A DNA stretch of 64,000 nucleotides from Larimichthys crocea (taxonomy: Eukaryota > Chordata > Actinopteri > Sciaenidae). Under the pieces are notes generated by a model. It ran no database searches. It worked only from the letters and a program-made list of their open reading frames with translations, and was not told the DNA's origin. The stretch's first letter is position 1. Each line of letters opens with the position of its first letter. The stretch covers positions 9,680,038 through 9,744,037 of the forward strand of contig NC_040028.1 of the NCBI RefSeq assembly GCF_000972845.2, read 5' to 3'. Positions 1 through 10,502 of this stretch are shown here, in pieces. The translations under genes and the position numbers were made by a program.

Positions 1-1019
1 CCCCTGTCCCCGAGGGAATCAGAACAGGCGAAGCACAGTGTCTGTTTGACAAGCAGTAAGGTGGGAGGTGGTCATAAAACACAGGTATATCACTAAGCCT
101 AATCCCACATGCAAAAACATGCTCCTACTCTTCTATGTGTTATCTCACTACAGAGTGCCACTAATCTGTATTGCACTTTTGAAGTTACCACATCCACAAG
201 GGGAAATGACTCCAATTTAATTCCACGGATTATTAGCCGCCTCCACTCATGTTAATTCGGTGCGTCAGTTTGAACAGCAGGGATTGAGGTTAGGCTCGGC
301 TCGGCTCTGTTGCAGCACTCCTTTCAACTCCATCTCTTTTTGTGCACCTTCCATTGAGGCAAGGAAAGGTTAAACCCAGTTTACTGGATATGGGTAAAAG
401 CAGAGATAGCAACAAGCTGTATCTTTGACAATGACACAGCAGGGGGACATTTTTGGCAAAAACCCAAACATTGTGGGTTTTATTTTTCAGCCGTTCATTT
501 GAGAGTGAAAAAAACCTTTCTTGCATGCAATCCCACAAGAGCCTGTCAACACGGTATACGACTAAAAATGTATTCATAGAGCTGTCTGATGCAAGGCAAA
601 ATGAAACTCTGAATGTTACCTTCTGTAACAGCCTGTTGGTCTCCCTTGACATGATAGCTACATTTTATATTCCTTTTGACTGTGAATTGCTCTTCCACAT
701 ATTTACCCCTGCAGAAATGTCATATTTTACTCATAATACAAGTCAGAAAGAAGAAATTTAGGGTTATATTGGAGCCATTTTATATAGTATGCCTGAACTT
801 ATTTTTTGGGAAAAGGCAAAGTTATAAGTGCAGTATGGTTACTGTCCTCACCCTTTATTGAGGCTAACACTATAACCCTCACTAAGCCCTGCTGTCATTA
901 TTAGGCTTTCCAATTTACCTGAAGCCACCCAAATTTATATTATTTTTAGATACAGTAATTTCCTGATTTCACACAACAGAGGTAGCCAAAATCAGACTTC
1001 TTGTTTTTAGCCTGAAGCC
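1..1019. other. Non-coding stretch, no gene seen
   Basis: No reading frame here resembles a known protein, and the frames on the two strands overlap each other without coding character. There is no tRNA-like box pair and no long repeat. The sequence is AT-rich, as expected for teleost intergenic or intronic DNA. Confidence 0.6.
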
Positions 1020-1640
1020 TTTGTTCACTTCACAGCATGAAAGTTAAATATGTAATTTATTGGCTACATACCAGCACCCACATCAAGTGTCAACCCGCTG
1101 TGACATCACCCACTGATTTGTGGACAACTGTTTTGACCTTTTTAGCATTGCGGCGGTGAAGCAGGTGGATCACGTTCTGCATTTTAGGTTGCACTTGTTT
1201 GTTTGTTTGTTTCTCGCAAACTTTTGCATTACAGCTAAACAGTGCACTAAAATATGTTTCTGAATTTGAGGTGAAAAATAGACAGAAACAGAATCCTGAT
1301 TCATCTAATTTGCCAGTTTGATTTTAGTTTTGTGAACCCGGTATGTTGCACTGGACGGACTCACTGAGAATAATTTGCTATTCGCCAGGTAGCTACACCC
1401 TAAAGGAAACTGCTTCATCATCTCTTTTACTCTAAATGGGGCCATCATTTACAAAATTAATAAAATGATTGAGACCATTAACTCACAAGGACACTGCGTA
1501 CTGAACAAATAAATCAAGTGAGGAATAAGATCATTTCCCCATAAGACAATTTACAGACTTCTTTTTACAGTCAAAGGAGCTTCCCCCTGCTGGCCATTAG
1601 AAAGATTGCAGGTTTAAGACACCAAGCAGCTCTATGTATA
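1020..1640. repeat. Probable fragments of a dispersed teleost repeat
   Basis: Around 1100-1125 is the phrase 'gtgacatcacccactg', followed by a 'gtggac' word. Around 1580-1605 is 'ccccctgctggccattag'. I recognise both as recurring pieces of a common teleost interspersed repeat. The same 'tgacatcac' or 'tgacgtcaccc' theme occurs in the dispersed repeats near 18225 and 32517. A (GTTT)4 run lies at about 1197-1213. Boundaries are not visible and the family name is unknown to me. Confidence 0.35.
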
Positions 1641-3054
1641 CCATAATGAGCCACACCATTTGATAGTCTATGCAGAAGACATGGAAATAAAGTAGCAACT
1701 ATTATTATCTTGCAGGATAATCAACTATATTACAGGATCATAATCTACCATTCTACCATAGTCCCTGGTTGGATACGTAATATAGAAAAACATATCCGGA
1801 CTAGGCAATAGTGGTTAGATTGATGCTTTATTTGTTTGTGCTATTCCATTTAACAAGAAATACTAACATGATTTGAGGATTAAGACTAACTGATGGGTTT
1901 GGCAAATGCAAACAGTTTGGCTGGGAGGTTTACATTTATGTCAAACTGATAAACAGTGCTCAGGCTAGCTGCCATGAATGTTTTTCTCACATTATCCAGA
2001 TTATTATAGCTAATCTTACATTTCTTTGTCTTCGAAGTCCAAAACTGTTTGTATGCTAGTTTTTTGCTTTTTAATACAGCTCCATCATTTGTATTTCCAG
2101 AGATTTTGACTGCAAAATGCAAATAATGACGCTGCCTTTGACTCAAAGGTAATTTGAAGGGATGACCATCATGATTGACCACTAATGAACACAAATGGCA
2201 GCAGCGCGCATTGGTGCACACATAAAGGCACAGTTTTGCGTGGGGAGCAGGCATGCAAACACGAGCACATTGTGTCCTCATCCGGATGCAGGCAAAGGTC
2301 GTAGGAAATTCGGTCCCCCCCCCCACCACCCTCTCTCTGTCTTTTCTGTTTCTCTGCTTTCATGTCCCCGCTCTTATCAACCATCCATCCGTCCTCCTGT
2401 TATCCAGAGCAGCAGTTGCATATAACTGCATCATCCCCTCCCCCCTGTCTCTAACACTAAAATGACCTTCACAAGCTCAACATGCCGGAAGACGGGAAAG
2501 ACTGAGGCAGAGTGGTGTGGACAGAAAAGGGATGAGAAGAAAGGAGATGTGCTAAAGAAAGCTGTATTTGGAAGGAGGTGTTTTGCAGGATGATCATAGA
2601 GAAGAGGGAGGAAAGATATATATATAAGAGAGTGAGAGTGAGAGTGAGAGCGTTGAACACAAAAACAGGAGCCGTAAGATGGGGAAGTAACAAACACAGT
2701 GGGATGAATAATGGGAAGAAGATGAGTGAGATAGTGTGTAGAATCATGGCACACTTTCTAAAATAAATCCTCATTCTGCACATGTACTGCAGGGTTCAAC
2801 AGCCATGTTGATATGTCTTCAATCAGAAGATTTTAACCCCCTCTGTCCACATGCCAGTGGGCATCAAGCAGCAATGCAGAAGATACGGTATTTTCTACTG
2901 AGATAATTGGGTCTTTCCCAGAGGAGCACTGTCTCATGTGGCCGGAGGAACAGGTGGAAGAATAAATGTGTGCATGTGTGTTTGACCTTCTCTTTAACCT
3001 TGTTTAGCCTTGTTTCCCTGCACTGGAGATGACTGCACACATGACGAAGAGAGT

Positions 3055-3094
<40 letters not shown>

Positions 3095-4659
3095 AACAAG
3101 TAAGAAGAGTGTTCTCGTGGTGCTGCAGGCTTTCCGCCTGAACTCTGGCTCTCTCTTTCTCTTTTTCCCTCCCTGACTCATCCCGAAATCATGAAATACT
3201 AAAGCTGGTACAGAGAGATTATTTAAAAACTATCTTATACATTCAGTAGGAATCCGAGAATGTCAGCTCCGGAAAAAGACTCAACGACACGGAGAATCTC
3301 GCTCTCTGTCTTACTGTCTCTATCTCACTCTTTCGTGTGAGATAGACTTGCTCTTCCACTCTGTATAATCTTCGACTCATTAGCATTTCAAAAATCATAT
3401 CTTTATGAGTCATGCATCGCTGGCGCTCTGGTGAGTTTGTCATTACTTGGTTATGAAACCGGGGCAACTCAACCTCTCCGTGCAAGACTTAGTTCAGGGT
3501 TGTCGGAAGACATTTTTGCATCCCACAAACTCACAAAACACAATCTGCCACAGTTGTGAAAAGGAATGAATATAGCAGGATATACGCAAGGACATCAAAG
3601 ATTAGATGAAGATTTACTGGAGAAATTGGGTCATTGCAAAGCAGGAGTTGTTGACAGGATTCTGCACAAAATAATGAAATTGGTTTCATAGAACAGATGT
3701 GAGCTTTAAAGTGATAACGTCCACATCTCAAGAACCAACAGGTAGGAATAAAGAAAAAGAAGAAAAAAAAACCAACCCCAAAACCCCCAAAAAACAAATG
3801 CAATTACAAAGACATTTAATGTAAAAATAAATATAAAGAAACATAAAACTTTGAGCTTTTTAAACCCATTATAAATGCAGCTGCATTGATCGTGCTTCAT
3901 GGACACATTACAATCATTTTCAGTTTCATTCCCCACAATTTTCTGTGGGTGTTGTTTTTTAAATGTTATATATATGCAAGTGTTTACAAGGTTGAAAGTG
4001 TGTGGAATTTTCTGAACATGATCAAGCTTGAGACTCACAGTGAACACACACAACAGTGTCTTTACTCCCTGCCTTTATTTCTCACCACTTTTGATTATCT
4101 GCTCCTCCCTGATTGGTTTCATCTGTGTCGAGTTGTCTGGGTCGGGTGTATGTAGTTCCTCTGTTCTGTGGCTTTCAGTTTCTCAGTTCCTTTTTCTATT
4201 TGTGGATTTTCCCTGCTCCTTTCTTCCCGGTTCTGGATTTTTGTTCGATGGACTTGATTTAATTATTTGGATTTATGGACCCACTGTTCATAAAAACTGT
4301 CTAAACCAGCGTCACATATTTTAAGATTCAGAAACGTATGGGTGACGTCACTCACTCATCCTCTGTCTATTCTTTATACGGTCATTGGTTGATAGTGCTT
4401 GGTAGTAAGCAATGCACCTCAATGACCTGTGTCATTCCTGTTTACTTTCCACATTTCAGACGCCCGTTTCATCTCTGATCCCTGTCACCTTCAAAGCTTT
4501 TCCTCCATTTTAAGATGCCTCAACAATGACAACAGGAACGGATCAGCAAGCATGTGGTGGATTACTGGACGAATAAGAGGTCTCCTGTTCCAATTGTCAT
4601 GCAAGGGGAGGAGGTGGAGAGATAGTTAACTTGGGATCGAAATCAATAAAATAAATTGG
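1641..4659. other. Non-coding stretch with short simple repeats
   Basis: No protein-coding exon is recognisable. The stretch holds purine-rich DNA at about 2500-2660, a GA run at 3061-3088, an A-rich tract near 3740-3800, and a pyrimidine-rich region at about 4070-4290 that could be the end of an old retroelement. That last idea rests only on composition. All the open frames of 60-147 codons here are low-complexity or overlap one another. Confidence 0.55.
3061..3088. repeat. (GA)n microsatellite
   Basis: About 14 uninterrupted GA dinucleotides, preceded by a purine-rich imperfect run. Confidence 0.95.
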
Positions 4660-5450
4660 AAGAGACAGAGCAGACTGATCTTTCTGAAGAGACTAACATC
4701 TAAATTCCACCGGGCATGGCTGTGACGCTCTCTGCTCTGCTCTGTGGAGAATACACGGCTGTTCTATTTTTGACGGATGCCATGCCACCAGCTGTATCAA
4801 GCAGCACGGAGCGGATCAAACTGGCAGAGAGAGAAACGGCATTGAGGATCCAGTCGGTAAAGGGGAACAATTTAACTAAGTGACCTCACCAAATCTGAGC
4901 AAGTTAACAAAGATTGGCAGGCAAAATGCTCTGTGTCTGAAATGCTCCTGGTGCTCCTTCAGTATGTGCAACAGGCTCCTGAAGATCTTCCACCACTGGG
5001 GTGGTGACATCAAGGTTGGTCAGGCCAGCAGCCTCAACAGGTTGGTAAAGAAGGCCAGCTGTGTGGTCGGGCTGTAACTGGAAGGTCTGGAGAGAAAGAT
5101 GAAGGACAAGATCAAAGCCACCCTGGATAACCCTTCTCATCCTCCTCAGGATGAGCTTTGGCAGATGGGCAGCTCATTCAGCCACTGGATCATCGCACCC
5201 AGGTGCAAAATGAAGTGCTTCAGGTGCTCATTTGTGGCTACTGCCATCAGACTGTACAACAGCAGAAACCACAGACTGTCATCAGACTGACCAGCCAGTT
5301 GTACCATTTTGAGGCTGTTTGCTCGTTTCTATTTTATTCTATTCTTTTACATACACTTATAATTATTTATTCTATTTATCCTTCTCTATTTGTCTGTACA
5401 CCCAAATTTCCCCTATGTGGAATCAATAAAAGACTATCTTAAAATGTTTT
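4660..5450 (+). mobile_element. LINE 3' fragment (CR1/L2/Rex1-like), decayed
   Basis: Plus-strand frames broken by stops and shifts encode the C-terminal end of a non-LTR retrotransposon polyprotein. At about 5000-5075 is HHWGGDIKVGQASSLNRLVK followed by KKASCVVG. A stop interrupts the frame, and then MKDKIKATLDNPSHP (from 5099), DELWQMGSSFSHW and AIRLYNSR follow up to about 5270. The spacing matches the region after the reverse transcriptase in fish CR1/L2/Rex1-type LINEs. The sequence then becomes AT-rich and includes 'aatcaataaaagactatctt' at about 5419-5438, a typical LINE 3' end. In-frame stops and missing upstream domains show it is a dead 5'-truncated copy. The clade is inferred from remembered family sequence and could be a sister group. 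Confidence 0.8.
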
Positions 5451-5687
5451 AAACTGTGTGAGGTGATTTTTACCGTTGTATCTTTTATAAATTTGGTAAA
5501 CCTTTTATCATTTATTATCACATTTTATTACATTTTATAGATTTTAGACATCAGGCACACACATACAAACACACTCAAACAGCAACACGGTGCTGTCGAG
5601 GGTAAAACTGCTCTGCAACCGCCTACATTAATGATCTGATTAACTGCCAACATTCAAGAGATTAAATTCCCTGTGGAGTATGTAGTA

Positions 5688-5728
<41 letters not shown>

Positions 5729-7410
5729 TCAAAACGAGCTTACAATTTACCTCAATCATAGAAAATTGCAGAGAACACGTTGTACATACACCTATACTCC
5801 ACAATGACAGAGTGCACTGCATACTGCATATAAACACACAAAAGAAGGTGAAGGTGAAGAAGATTTCATTTCTATGAAAGAAGTGAAGTTTATTTTTCTC
5901 CCACAAAAAAAATCTTCATCTCTGACACTTGGGAAAAAAAAAAGAATGGAGGCAGGCGGCTCATCGTCACAGCAGCTTCAAGAAAACAAAGAGAAGAGAT
6001 CTGTCATTGTTGTTAACCATGCGAAGAAGAGAGAAAACAATGAGACAGATAACAGACTGCATCGGCAGAGTGAAAGAGTTTCTTTTTTTAATACCATAAT
6101 GCAGCGAGGAGGGGCCTTTGTGAGAAGGACATTCACTTGTCGAACATGATTTTAGTTAATCAAGACTCTTAATAATTTAGGTCAAAGTAATGTAACACAC
6201 AAATCAGTGTTTTGCATGCTTGCTGGTGTGGTCTTCCTAATCTGTTTGAGGTGTGATGTGACATTAATGCATTTCCAGTGCAGGTTCGATGGGATTTGTT
6301 GTTTTTTTTTGTTTTTTTGCAGTGATTACAGGTGTCAGGTCATGAAAATCATGATGCCAATTAAGCCTTTGAAAATTACCACCTTCATTAATACCATGTT
6401 TGTTGCAAGATGGGTTGATTGAAATGTCAGAGTAGCAAAAATAGCTATGCAAAAAAGCCATATCTCCATCAGTAGAAGTTTATAAGTATATTCAGAAAAG
6501 GGTTACAGAAAAGTACAGAAAATAATCGTGGAGAATATACCTTTACTCTGAGAGAATGGACAGGAATATTGGACTATATTTTGAATCATGTAAGTGTGGT
6601 GTCTAACATGGTCAGAGTTTAAAAAAAGAAGGTTTTGTTTAGTGCAGGATCTAGGCCAGAAGGCTTCTGTCAAACCACCAACACAGCCTTTTCCCTTGTG
6701 CGCACAAGATGTCCCTGGATATCAGTGCTCTAGCCTAACTCTTTGTTCCTGTGCTCATCAGCGAATATAGTACATCAACAGAGAGGCCAAACAAACCATG
6801 ACAAATGTGAAGTTTAATTAGCGAATGTAGAATGAAACAGAACATTTCAGAAGCTGTTGTTGAGGACGTGGTACGAATGCAAATCTGTGCCTGTTTGCCT
6901 GGCCGTAGTCCATGTGTACTCAAACATTATTCAAACATTACACGATCATTACAGAGCAAAAAGCATGCCAAACAAGGGGATCACGGCAGGAAAATCACAA
7001 AGCAGAACGGGAACAAGTACTCCTTGTGCTTCTTCAAGAATTCTCTTTTTCATTTCCCACTTTAAATCAAACCGCAGTTGGATTCAAGCTTCTGTTTTGC
7101 CTGAAGAGCTGGCTTGACGAGGGCTTTGACCTGAGAAATAATTATCTACTTATCTAATTTCAACATGGAAAATCATAATTGTGGTGAAACCATTTTGCAC
7201 TTGCCTGCTGGTAGTTCAGCTACATTCATTTCTGGTGAGTCAAGGCGTTTGTCAGACAGCTACCAACACACACTTGACCTTTTTGTGGTGCATGTGCAAA
7301 ACGGTAGGCGTTGCTTAGTGCTCGAGCAGTGAAAGCGTCATCATGGATAAATCTCCTGAAACTCAGCCTTGAGGAAGAACCAACATGACTATACTTAACT
7401 ACATACCAAA
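5451..7410. other. Non-coding stretch
   Basis: No gene was recognised. It contains the CA microsatellite at 5691-5724, several A- and T-runs (about 5900-5945 and 6300-6320), and overlapping unrecognised frames near 6832-7157 that have no splice or family support. Confidence 0.55.
5691..5724. repeat. (CA)n microsatellite
   Basis: About 17 uninterrupted CA units. Confidence 0.95.
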
Positions 7411-10250
7411 TCCTGCTAGCTCCCTGCCATATTTGAAAGATGCAGCAGAGGACTGCTCAGGACAATCTCGCTAAGGCACATGGCCTCGTGGCTACATACT
7501 GTAGTGTGTGACACAGGAGATAAGGGGGCACCATCCAGAGTCACCAGCAGTGTGACAGACTGACCACTGATTAGTGTAGCAGGAACAGACATATAAAGCT
7601 GGTAGTCAGGGTTGGAGCTTTAGTAGAGGCATGTTAACGGCATGTTTCCAGCAAGAAATTGCATTTTCCCAGAATGTTCTGAAAACGTGACGTAATGGAT
7701 GCTGTCTTGGTTCTTTAAAGGGTAGAGGGGAACATTCACGACATTTTGAGGCTGTGTCTATTATTTCGTCCAACTGCTGTGAAACAATCAGGAAATAACT
7801 TTTTATTCAGCTGATCAGCTCTCTCTCTCACTCTCTCAAACCATTGAAAATAAAGCAATTTAAACATCTTTGTGTCACAATTTTGCAGCGTGAATTGTGA
7901 GTCAGACACAGATTTAGAACCTGGGTATATGAAACAAAGTCAGAACAAAACAGGTAGAGAATTTAGAGTTTAATCCATGAAACCACCTGGATAGTCTGAA
8001 GTAAAAAGTAAAAGTAGGATCTGGCTTAACTTCTCCGCAGATTACTGCGTTTTTTGGTGGACACCCCTGTGGCCTGCACTGCTGCAGCCAAAATGCACTA
8101 CCCCCACTCAAATGAACGGGAAAAACCTGTGTTTTGTGCTGGATCTTGCATGTATGTGGCCTTATGTTCTATAAAAATTTGCTGACATAAATCCATTAGC
8201 TAACTGACTCTCAGGTTAGTTGTGCAAGGACTCCATCCATTCAGCGTTTCAAAAGTACCTCCATAAATTGGAAAGGTAGCTACTGTCAAGAAAGACAATT
8301 GTGAAGCTGGTGAAGGAGTCTACTCTCTTTTAACCATGGTTAACCAACAACAGAATCTTTTTGAGCGTCACTGTTTATTGGATCGTCCAAGACGCACTCA
8401 AGATTCAGTCTGGGGGTGTTGGTTAGTTCAGTTAGTAGAGCATCCGCCCCATGTTCAAAGGCTCTGTTCTTGCCACAGCAACCCAAGGTTCAAATCCGAC
8501 CTGTGACCCATTGCTGCATGTCATTCCTTATCTCTTTCCCCACATTCCTGTCACTCTTCAGCTGTCTCTATCAAATAAAGCTTGAAAAGACCAAAAAAAA
8601 AAAGATTCAGTCTGGAGATTTTGTTTGATGTCCGAGCAGGTATGATGCAAGACATAAAGGTTTTATTGCAGCCCTTGTAGAGAAACTTCAGCAGATCAAA
8701 AGAGTCCAAGCTCCAGTATTGCATACAATTGGTTGGCACTATTTTGCATGACATTGGTTTGTACTCTCATTAATACTCTATACTTTACTTTTATAGTGAG
8801 TTTTCGAGTGTTTGTGGGTATGATTTATGTTAAATTAAGTTGATCAGCCCCTGACTCTCTACTCCCTACATAACACACAAACAAGGAGGTATCAATCTCC
8901 TCATCTAAGTAAATGAATAAGGATACTTAGGTATGTCTTAAACACTGGACTGTGCAGAACAATTGACTGGTACGGTCATTAATATTCAAAACCATATGAG
9001 AGGAAGTCTACCTGCTGCATTTAAATATACTGTATGTGGATGAAATTAATCCAAGTTCACCCAACTCTGCTATTCTCCTCCGCTCATGGAGCATTTCTTT
9101 CAGCTCACTGTTTATGTTTTCAGGCCTGCATCTTAATGTGTTGGTTTACTTTGACCACTGCCATCAACCTCTTTTTCAGCAGCAGCAGGCAGCTGTTCTC
9201 AATGAAAAAGCTCTGACAAACCTTTATGTACACTACCAGTCCAAGACCAAACTGCAGACGGGCATAATTTGCTACTAGCTGGTGAAAAAAATGGGGCAAG
9301 ATAGAAGCTGTTTTCCTCAGAAGTTGGTAGAGACCAAAAAATGAGTGAATATTAGACTTGCATTCACCAGTCGGCCATATAACTGCAGTCTGCTGTTTGC
9401 TTGGCAGTGTTTTGTTTACAAGTTGTGCTGCCCTCAAGAGTCCTAAAAACATCATTATTATCAATAACTCATAGAAGTTGGTTGGATTCAACAATGCAGC
9501 ACAGAAGTATTGCAAATAAATTCAAGGATCTGCAGTCTCTGAATGATTTGATATTATCCTTGCAGAATTAACAGAATATGAGAAATATTCTTGTTAAAAT
9601 ATGGTAGCTGTGAACTACAGATTTCAGCAACATAGTACTTTCTGTATTCTGTATCTGTACACAGTGACTCAGCCCTGAGCACTGACCTTTACATAGAAAA
9701 CCTAGCAAATGTTCAGCACAAGTGGTGCACTTACTGTATGTGGGGTTAATAATACTGCAGATAATCTTCTGTTCTTGGCAGAAATGTATGTCTGTATGAC
9801 ATAAACAGTCTGGTTATGTCCTCCTCCACAACACCTCAATGATGTTTTCTTGGGTACAAAATTACGAGGTAATCTAATGGAGCAGCAAATCACACTCCTC
9901 CTCATGTACACTTATAGCTGCAATCACCATGTTTGCCTTAAGGCTTCTTCACAAATGAAAAAGAAAGAAAATGTCTTTGAACTTGTTTTAAATGTTAAAC
10001 CTGCACACAGTGCATATTGCATAAACCACTTCAAATGTTCCTTGTATTTTACTGTGACATTGTTTTATGTTTAGAAGCCTTATGTTTAACTCTGCATAAG
10101 AACAAAGCTTACAACTGTATTCTTTTTTTTCAGAGACGAGACTTCCTGTCATATTACTTTGAAATAAGAACTTGTCTTCATCTACTGGGAACTGGGAATT
10201 ATGCATAGGAATGACTCCTTATTACATGTTATCATATTATGGTAATATTT

Positions 10251-10282
<32 letters not shown>
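7411..10282. repeat. Long direct duplicate, copy A
   Basis: This block reappears almost in full at 10503-13186. Both copies start near 'cctgctagctccctgccat' (A) or its one-base variant (B). Both contain the same SINE at the same place and run to the same pyrimidine dinucleotide run after 'ggtaatattttatttct'. Beyond that run the copies share nothing. Copy A is about 190 bases longer than copy B, mainly because B lacks single bases at many positions. No coding gene is recognisable inside. The adjacent N-gap suggests an assembly duplication; copy A looks like the more accurate sequence. Confidence 0.93.
8414..8602 (+). mobile_element. tRNA-derived SINE with 13-bp target-site duplication
   Basis: The head has an A-box-like segment 'tagttcagttagtagagcat' and a B-box-like 'ggttcaaatccga' at about 8488-8500, so it derives from a tRNA. 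The body includes 'tgctgcatgtcattcc', 'ctgtctctatcaaataaag' and an A-rich tail at 8592-8602. A perfect 13-bp direct repeat, AGATTCAGTCTGG, flanks it at 8401-8413 and 8603-8615, showing a genuine retrotransposition. The body resembles the SINE widespread in percomorph fish (ROn-1/AFC-like); I am not certain of the family name. Confidence 0.88.

Positions 10283-10283
<1 letters not shown>
10255..10283. repeat. (TC)n microsatellite at the end of copy A
   Basis: About 14 TC units. Copy A and copy B stop matching at this run. Confidence 0.9.
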
Positions 10284-10287
<4 letters not shown>

Positions 10288-10492
10288 CTCTTTATGAGGA
10301 CACATGTTTAAACGCAAAACGTCCATGTGTGATGGCTCTCATGTATATACATGATAGAGAAATAACTGATCAAAGATAGCGGATACTCTGCGATGATTTT
10401 TAGGGCATTTAAACGTTCATTTTGTTGGTTGTAGGGAAACCCAACACTGTGCCGGCTCACTGAGGGAAATCTTGCACTTTTTTTTTTTTTTT
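10284..10492. other. Unique tail of copy A ending in a T homopolymer at the gap
   Basis: About 190 bases with no counterpart after copy B, ending in a run of about 15 T directly against the Ns. This is where a contig appears to stop. It may be misextended or come from another place. Confidence 0.6.
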
Positions 10493-10502
10493 NNNNNNNN
10501 NN
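10493..10502. other. Assembly gap (10 Ns)
   Basis: Ten N characters, the only ambiguity in the window. They separate copy A and its tail from copy B. A fixed-length short N run next to a homopolymer is typical of scaffolding or gap filling. Confidence 0.99.

Noticed and set aside
2169..2465. Overlapping frames on both strands near 2.2-2.5 kb
   Set aside because: They overlap in antisense, cross a C-homopolymer, and have no family resemblance.
8414..8500. Functional tRNA gene from the A- and B-box words
   Set aside because: The tRNA-like head continues into a SINE body with poly(A) and target-site duplication; it is a retroposon.
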